Below are positions 33,814 through 44,106 of a DNA stretch of 64,000 nucleotides, piece after piece. The translations under genes were made by a program, and so were the position numbers. Under the pieces are notes generated by a model that saw nothing but the letters and a program-made list of their open reading frames with translations, was not told where the DNA came from and did no database searches. Source of the DNA: Tetracladium setigerum (lineage: Eukaryota; Ascomycota; Leotiomycetes; Helotiales); contig PZJY01000010.1 of NCBI GenBank assembly GCA_031472005.1, positions 248,001 to 312,000 on the forward strand, read 5' to 3'. Numbering within the stretch: position 1 is the stretch's first letter; each line of letters begins with the position of its first letter.

Positions 33814-35444
33814 ATGTCGACTGTACAGAAAGAAGTAACTTTGTCAAAGGAGGACATCGAGACGCGATTGTTCATCAATGGCAAAGTGAGTCCTCAATAT
33901 CAAGATTCTACCAGGGACTTTCTAACCAGCACCAGTTTAGGAAAGCTTCAAGTGGTGAAACCTTCGAGCTCAAATCTCCATCAACTTTGGCTGTTGTTGC
34001 TGATGGTTGGTTATTACTCCAGAATTTTCTTGCCTTGTCTAACTGATATCTTGTAGTGGCTGAAGCCAGTGTGGAAGACACCAACGACGCTGTCGCGGCA
34101 GCAAAAGCTGCACAACCTAGCTGGGCTGCTTTGTCCCCTGAGGAGCGTGGCCACTATTTGAAAAAGCTGGCTGGCTTGATCAGGGAATCTCAAGCCGAGC
34201 TTGCGCATCTCGAGGCCATCTCGATGGGCAGACCTGTCAGCACATTTTGGGACCCTTGGGTAGCTGCAGCCAACTTCGAGTACTTCGCTGAGGCGGGCTA
34301 CACTGCTCAAGGAACTTCTAGTCTGAATACACCTGGATTTGTGAACGTGTCACTCAAACAACCGTATGGTGTTGTTGCTGCCATCATTCCTTGGAATTTA
34401 CCACTCTTCTTCCTCGCTTCGAAACTCGCTCCTGCCCTAGCAGCTGGTAATACAGTTGTCCTGAAAAGCAGTGAGAAGGCGCCTTTGACGGTAAGTTTAA
34501 CTTGGTTAAAGTTGCATCTTTCCATGGCATTAACTTTGATGCATTAGTCTGCGAAGGTTGCCACATTGATTGAAAAATCAGGGTTTCCTGCCGGCGTAAT
34601 CAACGTGCTCTCTGGACATGGACACATTTCAGGATCCTGTCTCTCATCTCACATGGACGTGCGAGCTCTCTCATTCACTGGATCCACGCGAACTGGCCGC
34701 ATGATCCAAATTGCCGCTGCTGAATCCAATTTGAAACATGTTCTGCTTGAGCTTGGAGGCAAATCCCCCGCGATTGTCTTTGACGACGCAAATCTCGAAT
34801 TAGCTGCCGCCGAAACCAAGAACAGCATCCAATGGAATAGTGGACAATCATGTATGGCGAACTCTCGAATCTATGTACAAGACACCGTAGCGGACCGTTT
34901 CATTGCCCTCTTCAAGAAGAATTACGAAGCAGTTACCTTTGGTAATCCAACCAGCAAGGAGACAAACCATGGCCCTGTTGCCGACGAAGTGCAATTCAAA
35001 ATCGTTCGTAGCTACATTGAATCGGGCAAACAATCAAGCACCCTTATCTTGGGAGGCGGCAGCCCCGAGAACGCGCAAGGATACGTGATTCAACCTACCA
35101 TCTTCACCAACACTCCCGAGGATGCAAAAATCATGAAAGAGGAGATCTTTGGTCCTGTTGTCAGCATCAACATCTTCCAAACTGAAGAAGATATCATGAA
35201 GAAAGCCAACGATACGGACTACGGATTGTATGCGTCGGTTTACACGAAAGATATTGATCGTGCCATGCGGTTTGCCAAGGGTTTGGAGGCAGGAACTGTG
35301 GGAATCAATTGCACGTCTCCTTCGGTGGCTCATGACATGCCGTTTGGTGGATGGAAGACCAGTGGAACTGGCAGAGAGGGGTATCTCACCAGCCTTGACA
35401 ATTTCCTTGAAACCAAGACGGTCTTGATCAAGGTTGCTGCGTAG
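33814..35444 (+). CDS. Aldehyde dehydrogenase, NAD(P)+-dependent
   Basis: Oxidises an aldehyde to the carboxylic acid, probably cytosolic. Four exons (33814-33885, 33930-34005, 34057-34490, 34548-35444) join in exact phase for 492 residues, the standard ALDH length. Seen in order: PYGVVAAIIPWNLPL with the conserved Asn of the oxyanion hole, the cofactor segment SFTGSTRTGR, the general base Glu262 in LLELGGKSP and the nucleophile Cys296 in NSGQSCMANSR. EEIFGPVVSI and the C-terminal MPFGGWKTSGTGREG follow. No targeting sequence. Divergent to the MCT-like transporter with a shared promoter, and next to regulator and amidase. Substrate unknown. Intact. Confidence 0.92.
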
Positions 35445-35920
35445 ATATGCCATTTTTTGGGAGGGATGAATCGGTATTCAAGGCACATACACAATAACAT
35501 CCAATGAAGAACACTTCCGGTTTAGAGAACTCCCTAATTTGCTAAGGCCTCTCACTTTAGAATGAAATATTTAGATTGCCGCTTCTAAACTATATTTAAT
35601 CTTCGACATGAACCTTCTCTAGTTTGGCTTACGTGCCTTTCTAAGTAAATGTTCAAAGTCAAAGACTCAATCAGGGGATGGCTTTGTAATAAAATATCAT
35701 GGATAAATCCAATAGAGATTGCCGCAGTTTTCTCTGTTCGGGTTAAAACACCAATTGATTCTTAGACTAAAGTATCTAATAGTTTGATACTTGATCCTGG
35801 CCCAAAAGCGACCACAGCAACCAAGTATCAACGGAAATAGTAGGAATTGAATGAACAGAATAAAATCAAGATTATACAAGTTGAAAGTGAAAGATTCCCC
35901 TATTCGACCTTGAACTACGT
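35445..35920. other. Spacer between convergent ALDH and secreted protein genes
   Basis: AT-rich 3' flanking sequence; nothing recognised. Confidence 0.4.
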
Positions 35921-36539
35921 CTATGATGCTCCAGCAGCATCAGCACCCTCTTGCTTGCAGTAGTAGTCCCACTCATCGCCTCCAATATGCTTAGCATTGG
36001 ATCTGCAAACAACGTTCTCGACACCGTCGGTGCTCTATATCCTCGTTAGTATCTGGCTGTAACTCATTTTGATAGGAAGTGCACATACCAAAACGCAGTC
36101 AGGGCAAGTATCCCACTGCTTAGTTCCAGTATTTCGGGCCTTGTATCGATTGCAGGCCTTTGCTGTCACGTCGTCTCTCTGTTTAAAAGTTAATGAGGCG
36201 TGCTTTAGAAAAATGAAACTGGCTGGACTAACATCCGTTGTAGATGGACCGATCTTGAAGTTCTTCGCTGGGACGATATCGTAGCACCACTTCGGAAAAA
36301 TTAGCAAAGTTCATGCATGAGTGACCGCATCGATCTTCCATAGAAGACGTTTTTTTATGCGCAAAGTCTTGAAACTTTGTGATCAAGAGATTGATGTGTA
36401 AACGTACAGCAATGTTATGCAAGTCGGCAAGGGCGCTACATTGAAGTTAGAGCTGAAAAGTACAAATGGATAGATAGGTAAAGGAGCAATACCCAGGAGC
36501 AGCAGCCAAGAAGGCAACGAGTACAGCGGTGAATTGCAT
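35921..36539 (-). CDS. Small secreted cysteine-rich protein, copy 1
   Basis: A 111-residue secreted protein in five tiny exons (36493-36539, 36408-36435, 36233-36289, 36089-36178, 35921-36034), all in phase with canonical splice signals. The signal peptide is MQFTAVLVAFLAAAPG; the mature part holds six cysteines (WCYD, KACN, DTCPDC, VVCRS, YYCKQ), consistent with three disulfides. The central block RNTGTKQWDTCPDC and the C-terminal GGDEWDYYCKQ are shared with the paralogue at 38086. Size, cysteine content and signal peptide fit the candidate-effector or surface-active class, but I know no named family. TATA-like GTATATAA lies about 135 bp upstream (complement of 36674-36681). Confidence 0.8.
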
Positions 36540-36989
36540 GTTGAATTTTGAGAGAGTTAATGATCTACAGAGATTTGGAGAGTGTGTTGAGTAAAAATGA
36601 GAGTGTGATGAAGTGAATGCGAATCTCTTGATGCGATGGGGAAAATTTTCACTGTTCTGGGCAGCAATGACCCTTATATACAAAGCTGAGGATGTCATGA
36701 AGTGTTAATTGCACGATTTGACCGAATTCTACCGAGGCAGCAGAAGTGTACAGAGAATTACGGAGTCTCGTATTCACAAGTCAGAACAAATTCTCTTAGA
36801 TTGAAGCACTCTAAACTCAACGGGATTGTGTTACGGACAATGATCAGTCCTAATCTCCTTTTTCGTCACGAGGGGTATACTACAGCTTGCCCCGTACAGT
36901 CCATACTCTAGGAATGGCCCTCGACCGAATAAGGAATCCAAGTCCATCGGTGAAGCTACTTGGAGATGTTGACGTGGGTCTAATCCACG

Positions 36990-37760
36990 TGAAGTACTCG
37001 CCGTTTTCAATTGTTCGGGAACCCTAGTAACTTGTGTACCTCGGTCGTGGCTTAGAAACCCTCTTGATTCGTGGTACTCGAGTATGTCCAAAGGTCTGTC
37101 CAAAATACAAGGCGAAAGCCGCTAAACTTTAAATCAAGCATAAATCCCAGCCAAGATATCCCAGCAACCTTACTCGAAACCATCCGAAGTACTTGCTCTT
37201 TCTAGAAGACCTAATAATTCCGTATTTCGGATTATGGCCTGCAAACCTTCTTGATTCGTGCTGTACCTATCCGAAGAGGTGCTCAATACGAGAGCGAGAA
37301 CCACTGTATTCCCAATCAAGCATACATCCTGCCAAGATTTCCAGAAAGTTGGAACTTTACTTGAACCATGCTAAAGTACTTGCTTTTTTCAGACGGTTTT
37401 CGGACTTCGTATTGTAGTTTCGGAACCTTCTTGATTCATGGCTCATCTACCTTACCTACCAATGCTACGTTCACAATTAACCCGAGAGTGAGAGCCGCCA
37501 AACTCCATATTAAGCATAAGCCCTTACCAAAACGCCCAGTAAACTTACTTGAACGATTTTAAGCACCTGCTCTTTCCAGAATGTGGGGAACTTTTTGTAT
37601 AAAGATCGGATTATAGCTCAAAAAGCTTCTTCATCTATAGCTTATTTAATTAATGTATGACAAGAGCCCCTAAACTCCGTGACAAGCATGCCTTGCTGCC
37701 GAAGAATGGTTCCAGCAACCATACTGATGTTGCAGTAGAGCAGACTTGCCGAGGCTCAAC
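36990..37760. repeat. Degenerate ~180-195 bp tandem repeat array (about 3.5-4 copies)
   Basis: Landmarks recur in order. AAACC(C/T)TCTTGATTCRTGG is at 37056, 37243, 37423, with a worn copy at 37619. AATCAAGCATAAATCC-like motifs are at about 37131, 37312, 37507 and 37680. A CCA...AAGTACTTGCT(C/T)TTT block precedes the former. Unit length is about 180-197 bp and copies differ widely, many by transitions. The array fills the spacer between the two secreted-protein paralogues. No open frame spans it. Confidence 0.7.
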
Positions 37761-37935
37761 TTCAGATAACTGTTTCTGCATTACGTTCTTGACTTACGAA
37801 TTTAATCAAATACAGTCTTGATAATTTAATTACTCATGGGCGAAAAGAGATGTAGCTAGGATACACTTGGGACGATCTAAGTACTGACATTCCAATTCTT
37901 GAGATTGACGCCGAGGTAGAAACTATTTGAAGGAT

Positions 37936-37945
37936 GTATATATAG
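37936..37945 (+). promoter_or_regulatory. TATA-like element for secreted protein copy 2
   Basis: GTATATATAG about 141 bp before the ATG at 38086, followed by a CT-rich leader typical of strongly expressed fungal genes. Position mirrors the element upstream of copy 1. Confidence 0.45.
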
Positions 37946-38085
37946 AGGGACAAATCTTTAAGTCCCTTCTTCTCATTCACTCCATCATCATCCTCTCTTC
38001 AAGTCAATCATTCATCACTTCTCGCTCCCAATCTCACACTCGCTTCTACCCAGAATCACTCTCACATCAAACCACCAATCTCACC

Positions 38086-38549
38086 ATGCAGTTCACATCC
38101 ATCCTCGTAGCTCTCTTTGCTTCCAGGTACAGCTCTCCATCTTCTCTCATCATATCTCCCCTTGCGGTCAATTTCCACCACGCTAACAAAACATCCAGCG
38201 TTGCCGCTGATCTCCACTCGATGCTTATTTGCCTCAATTATTCTCAATCTCCTCTCGGCCCTGGCACATCGACCGCAGGAACCAACGACGCAGCTACTAT
38301 CGCCGCCTGTAACGCTTACAAGCGCCGAAACACCGGTACCAAGCAGTGGGATACCTGCCCTGATTGCACTGTTATTCAACATAATGAGATCAAGGCTTGC
38401 CAGTCGCTTGGTAATCACTTGGGTGGCGATGAGTTCCTCTAGTAAGTTCCTCGATGCGAGAGTATCTTGCCTGGGGAGTCAAATTGTGTACCTTTGCTGA
38501 CAGAATTGATAGCTACTGCAAGCAAAATGGTGCCACTGCCTCCGCTTAG
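38086..38549 (+). CDS. Small secreted cysteine-rich protein, copy 2
   Basis: A 106-residue paralogue of the protein at 35921-36539. Three exons: 38086-38126, 38199-38441, 38513-38549, exact phases. Signal peptide MQFTSILVALFASS; the mature protein again has six cysteines (ICLN, AACN, DTCPDC, KACQS, YYCKQ). RNTGTKQWDTCPDC is identical to copy 1, and GNHLGGDEF(L)YYCKQ is close. The N-terminal half differs more, with a Ser/Gly/Thr-rich linker where copy 1 has a distinct short exon, so intron loss or exon change has occurred between the copies. The two genes are head to head with the repeat array between them. Divergent paralogues of this type are often effectors or toxin-like antimicrobials in fungi; no function is shown here. 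Confidence 0.8.
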
Positions 38550-39544
38550 AGATTGCTTTTGTCAAGTGGGTGAAGATCGGCGGGAGAGTAGATGTGCGAG
38601 GATTTGGTGGTTGATATCTCTTTGCATTTATCTGTACATTATTTCTATGTCTATAGTTCTAGTGAGGATTTAGATTGGGTTCAAAATTAAACGCTGTTCA
38701 AATCTGTTTTCGATGGTTCAACCGCCACAAGATTTTCATATTGAAAAAAGAACGAGGTAATCTACACCTTGAAAGGCTGTGATATGCTGATTGAGATCAG
38801 ATCTGTATCTAGAACATCGTCGTTTAGTCCGCAAATAATTCTTTCTGGATGAAATATTTTGAAAACCTTAATAAACCGTATGCATAGAGTGAACATGTAG
38901 TAGCAGATGTCAATAATGGCCGAGCATCCAGTCACGTGTAAACTGCACGACGATGTCTCAACGGGTTTCATTGAATATTGGACGCCGGCCTAAGACTTCT
39001 CTTCTCCTGCTTAAATAGAGACTGTAACAATATAAATGCTATCATTGTTACTTGTTCAGGCGTTCCCTACTTGTTTACAGCGATTCCTTGTATGACGGGA
39101 TGCACCCAGCTCCCAAGATGCTGATTCATAGTCGACGAAAACACATCAGTTAATTTCATCTTACTTGAATAAATATATTATCCGATTAGAGGAACTGAGA
39201 TTGCTTTATCTGCCGGTGAACTTCCATATGTAGTCATAATCCCAGCTCAATTTGAATGATTGCATATTGTGAGTCACTCCAACTCACCTCTCACGCATGC
39301 CAATACTTTCGTAAAATCCCATCCCACCTACGTCGCTTCCTTCACTGTCGCTTATCAAATTATCCTGTACTAGATAAATTTAAATCTTCAAATTCGATTC
39401 CTAATTCCACTTGCTCATCACACCGCAACAGAAATCTTGCTGTCTCCTGAAATATCTATGACTGGAGTCTTGCTTGTTTCTGTCGTCCTCTTACAGACTG
39501 ATTATCCATCCTCCAACCCATCCACCTCATCCAAAACCCTCAAA
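38550..39544. other. Intergenic region upstream of the APH-fold gene
   Basis: About 1 kb, AT-rich around 38880-39180. An upstream in-frame ATG at 39437 would extend the next protein by 36 poorly conserved residues. No other feature seen. Confidence 0.4.
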
Positions 39545-40817
39545 ATGCAAATAACAACAACCTCCCAGCTCTCTCAGTACCTCCACAATCATAAGATTCC
39601 TTTCAAAACTCTCACACCTCTCACAGGCGGCAGCACAAATTTTGTATGGCGTCTCTGCTCCGACCAACCCAACAACAACAGCAGTATCATCAAACACGCC
39701 GAACCCTTCCTCTCAGGTCCATTCATAAATGCCCCTTCCAACTCCAATAAACCCCGTCTCGAATTTCCCCTCGATCGAATGAAGTTTGAAATCGATGCCC
39801 TGAGAATCCTACCCAGCCTTCTACACCAAGCACAAGAAAAGGAGAAGAAAGATAAAGATGTAATACAAATCAACCTCCCCCAAATTCTCTACCACGACGA
39901 AGACACCCACATCCTCCAACTCTCAGACGTAGGCTCTCGCACCCTCCACGACAGCTACACGGACAGCAGCCTCGACATCCCTGCCATCGGCGTCAGTATC
40001 GGTCAATGGCTCGCGAGACTCCACCAATGCACCACTTCAGAGACAACAAGGAGTCAATTCGATCATAAAGTGGCCAAGAGGATGTATCGATGGAATTACA
40101 ATGGATTGGCGCATGTGTTGGCGAGTTTTGGGTTTGATCCGGAGGTGGGGAGGAGGATTAATGAGCGGTTTGGGGCATGTATTGAAACGGATGATGTGTG
40201 TGTTTGTCATACGGATTTGTGGCCGGGGAATATCTTGTTGAGATATCGAGATGATGATGATTTTGGTGGTGATGGGAAGAAGGATGATAGTGGTGGTGGT
40301 AAGTCGGAGCTGGATGATGGAGTATCAGAGTTGACTTCGGAATCGAAATTCCAGCTCTCGATCATCGATTGGGAAGTCACACGAAACGGCGACGGAATGA
40401 CAGATGTAGGACATTTCGCCGGTGAAACATTTTTCTTGGATCGATTGCGAGGGGGAAGGGGTTTGTTGAAAGCTTTCCTGGAAGGATATCGCAGGCAAAA
40501 GGGAGAGTTGAGTGAGAGGGAGAGGGCAAGAGTTGCGGCTGAGTTCGGGACAAGGATTACATTCTGGCCGACGATTTATGTAAGTGTGATTTTATGTCTT
40601 TGCTTGGTTTTCGGAGATCAAGGGGGGAGGGGTATTGATTGAAATATTGAAAGGATATTGCTAATTTACGATTTTGAGGGTGTAGGCATGGATTGGCAAA
40701 GATGAGAAGAGAGATGTTGTATCATATGGCCATGCGATTTTAGAAAAGGTTCTTGCTGAAGATTGGAAGTGGTTTGAAAATAGTGATTTAAGTATTCTGT
40801 TTAGAAGTGAGATATAA
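39545..40817 (+). CDS. Aminoglycoside phosphotransferase (APH)-fold kinase
   Basis: Protein-kinase-like phosphotransferase of the APH/choline-kinase/fructosamine-kinase group; fungal members phosphorylate small metabolites or are uncharacterised. Exons 39545-40579 and 40686-40817 join in phase 0 for 388 residues. The N-lobe holds TPLTGGSTNFVWRL. The catalytic loop is CHTDLWPGNILL near residue 221 (H-x-D-x4-N) and the metal-binding Asp is in SIIDWEVT near residue 275. An acidic, Gly/Ser/Asp low-complexity insert (DDDDFGGDGKKDDSGGGK) sits between them. Resistance to an antibiotic should not be assumed. Start at 39545 is preferred because conservation begins there. The last 65 bp of the gene are duplicated just downstream. 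Confidence 0.8.
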
Positions 40818-40887
40818 TGAAAAGCTTTTTGCTAAAGATTAGAAGTGGTTTTAAAACAGGGATTAAAGTGCACTTTCTGTTTAGAAC
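40744..40887. repeat. Imperfect tandem duplication of the APH gene 3' end
   Basis: Copy A (40744-40808, coding) and copy B (40820-40887, after the stop) align along their length: AAAAGGTTCTTGCTGAAGAT versus AAAAGCTTTTTGCTAAAGAT, and both end CTGTTTAGAA. Differences are mainly C/T and G/A transitions; a TGG in A is TAG in B, so B is non-coding. Confidence 0.65.
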
Positions 40888-41336
40888 CAAACGACCAAAT
40901 CATTAAGAATGAAAAAACATGAGATATATTTATTTGTACTCATATAGCTAGCAACCAGCAAAGACCAGTTCAACCGACCTACAAGGCTAAGTACCTAACT
41001 ATTCATTCTGAACTATCAAAGGAAAACCCTCCCGTTCCCATCTAACGCCAACGCAAAGAGTAAGATTCCTTCGTTTCAAAAAGCCAAGTCCAAGTTCAAG
41101 AGTTTCAGTCATGTACACATCAAATTAACCCCAAACCAACCGACTGAAAGGAATGGATTGGACTGGTTGTCCAGGCATTAATATACCGTTTCGCTTCCTC
41201 CAAAATCACATGCATGCAAATCCAATCCTCTAACCATTTCCTTCCCATCTACATTAAAACGTTCGCGCATTTTTTGTTGGTAATCCGTTTGCTTGGGAAG
41301 TTGATTTTTGAAAGATCAATGAATGGGTTCGTACAA

Positions 41337-41360
41337 TCAATCAATCAATCAATCAATCCA
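41337..41360. repeat. (CAAT)n microsatellite
   Basis: Six near-perfect CAAT units just at and beyond the stop codon of the kelch-type gene on the minus strand (41353). Confidence 0.8.
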
Positions 41361-44106
41361 AGCTCTCCTGGAAATTACTCTTTCTCCTCGTCTGCACCGT
41401 AGGACTCGTACTCTCAGGAATAGCCGGAGGTGTCAAGGCCGGTCCAGAAACACTCCCCCTCGCACTCAAGTAATCCTCACCATCCCTCCCACCCTCCGGA
41501 CTCAACGGGCTCACCAAACTAGGTCGTCCACCATCCTGTCTCAAGATGCCATCAGCCTCTGGCTCACCACGACCAACACTCCTCTCCCTCTCCCTAATCT
41601 GTGAATAAGAGTCTGGTCCATATGGTGAACTAGGCGTTCCTAAACCCGGACTTGCTTGAGGCGTGATATATGCACCTGCACCGCCAATGGTGGAAACGGA
41701 TGTTTCGGAGATGCCGCGAAGGTGACCACGTTCCATTTCGGATATGCCGGACATGTCGCTTACAATGCGGCGTTCGACGTCGGTGCCGTCGTCGGAAGTT
41801 GGTGAGGTGGGTGAAATGCCTGGGCGGCTGTTGGAGAGGGAGTTTTGGGAGATGTGAGAGACTGTGCTGGTGTGGGAGGCGCGGGATGCGGCAGAGGGGG
41901 AGGGGTGCAGACCCCCTCCTTGGTGGATTGGGACGAGACCAGTGTTGTGCTCGCCATAGAGTTCGACGGGGCGAGAGGTGTCTGTTTATTGAAGTTAGTC
42001 TTAGTTCATTGGAGGGAATAAAGAGGATTGAGGGAGCGGTGTAAGACATACCCATCATTTCGTGAACTTGTTGGTCGCCTAGTTCAGGTACTTCGGGTGG
42101 TGGAGGTCGAACGTAGATTTGCGATTCTTCCTCATAGGCACTCAAAGGTGTTTCATCTGTTGTGACTGTAGGTGCGTCTTTGACCTCTTGGTGTACAGCT
42201 GGTGTACCAACAAGCCAATTATCGATCCATCTGCGGTTCTCAATTGTGCCAGCTTCACTCTGGGTAGCAGTTTGAGAGCGAAGAAGCTTACGGCGACGGA
42301 AGAGGAGGATAGCGAGGATTACGAGTGTGATGAAAAAGAGACCGAGAACAACACCCAGAACAGGTGCGAGATAGCTGGGAGTTCCATTGTTGTTGTTATT
42401 GTTACCGGGTGGTGTCGCGATAAGTGTCGGTACAGTGCTATTTTTGGCTTCTGTCTTTTGGTATGGGTACCATTTACTGATTCTTGTAGCATCGTATTTC
42501 CCTTCGAAGAGAGCTTTAACACTGCTATTGTCAAATCCGCCTGAAGGCGCTGTCGCGAGTGCACCCCCTTTTTCGGACCCTCCAATCTTTTGAAAGATGG
42601 CTGATGGAACCAGGTATTCGTTCCAGATGGTGGGGTCGTAAGAATCAATCCATTCAGCGCTGCTGAGATTGAAGATTTGTACTAATCCTTTGTCTACGCA
42701 TTTGGGAACGGTGCCAGTAGGAGCAGTAGAGCCTCCAAAGACAATCATTTGATCTGGATAGGGCTTGACGCATTTGTGGCCAGCGCGAGCATGTCTGACA
42801 TCTCCAGATTTGACCTTGGTCCAGATGAAAGAAGGGACTGACAGAACCCAAACATCGTCGTTGAACGAATCTGGCGATACGAGTGAGATACCATCATATC
42901 CACCATACCAGTAAATGTTGTGACTCGAACCATCTTGGGCAGATGCAACGACAGTGCATCCTTGTGTCAATTGCCCTGGGTTGTTACCCGATGTCTTCTG
43001 CTCGTACCACACAGATTTGTCAATGTCGAAGATAGAAACAGTGGTCATGAAACCAGGACTGACTCGTTTCTGCGATGTGTTAGTAAAAGCCTTTCCAAAA
43101 TATGTCACCTTTACTTACAGAGTCGGCAGTCTGGCTTGCGTTGAGTAGCTGAGTTTCGGTTGCAAATGAAGGATTGATCACGCCTCCAATGGCAATCAAG
43201 ATACCCTTTTCCGAGACTGGAACCCATACCAATTCTGCATTCGCTCTTCCAGCAACATTTGCGGGGAGAGTTATATTCTCCCACTTTTCCGAGTTCTGAA
43301 CGGACAAATCAAGCTTGATCAAGGTCTGGGACTGAGTGCTGGCATTTCCTGGGAAATTATCGATGGCACCCCAGTCAGATGCTCTCAAACCGCCAAAGTA
43401 GAAACCGAGATTCTCCGAGGCTACGCTGGCAGCGGCACCATTGCTGACATATCTCGTGACATTGTCGCCGGTACTCTCTATCTGCCAACCCGGTTCGAAT
43501 AGTCTGGCAGGTCCGGATTGATATTGCATATATTTGGCTACCCAGTTCCGACCAGGAGAGCTTGCGGCATCTGACGTCGCGACCAATCCACCATATGTAA
43601 ACCATTCCTCGTCGTTGGCCAACATGGCTCCATCATAAAAGTTTGGCGCAATGTTGTTCGCAAACCCAGATCCAGCCTTCGACATGTTCGTAAAGATTGT
43701 GCTGAAGTTGTCCGAAATGGCGAATGGTGTACTGAAGTTGAGCATGTATACAAGACCCCGAGGGTTTCCTAGGATCATGAGTGAATGTTCTTGATTGCGC
43801 TCACGTAGCACTCACCGTCGGCAACGTATTCTCCATAACTCCCATCAGTCAATCCAGGATATGTGCCTAGAGCGCCGCCATCAATGTATAAAGTGTCGCG
43901 TATAACAGCAGCTGTTCATTATTAGTATTTTCTGGCGCCCATGAGCACGAGAGCAAGCAGAGGAGCATACCTCGAGGAGAGGACCATTGACACCACGTTG
44001 TGTTCTGTTGATTTGGAAGCCATGTCTGCGTCAGATCCTGCCCCGCGCACAGTTGCACACAAGCAGACAGCGCACTGATAGCTACAGAAAGCCGCGACCT
44101 GATCAT
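41353..44106 (-). CDS. Kelch-type secreted/membrane-anchored protein with long cytoplasmic tail
   Basis: Five exons (43971-44106, 43816-43911, 43119-43768, 42052-43069, 41353-41981) in exact phase, 842 residues. Signal peptide MIRSRLSVAISALSACVQLCAG, then an ectodomain with beta-propeller-like kelch units (LYIDGGALGTYPG, WFTYGGLVATSD, NIYWYGGYDGIS, QMIVFGGS) and many N-glycosylation sites. A single transmembrane helix lies around residues 527-552 (LAPVLGVVLGLFFITLVILAILL) with an RRRKLLR stop-transfer. The 280-residue Pro/Ser-rich cytoplasmic tail is probably disordered and phosphorylated. This is the architecture of fungal kelch cell-polarity or wall-sensing proteins. An ATG 15 nt upstream (44121) is an alternative start. 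Intact. Confidence 0.82.

Noticed and set aside
36990..37760. CRISPR-like array
   Set aside because: The units are long, degenerate and contiguous, with no constant short repeat and spacers, and the genome is eukaryotic.
39545..40817. Antibiotic-resistance gene
   Set aside because: The APH fold is shared by many metabolite kinases; nothing in the sequence points to aminoglycosides, and the genome is fungal.
41670..42044. Arg/Cys-rich plus-strand frame opposite the kelch gene
   Set aside because: It is the mirror of a coding exon with biased composition; the minus strand has matching exons and splice phase.
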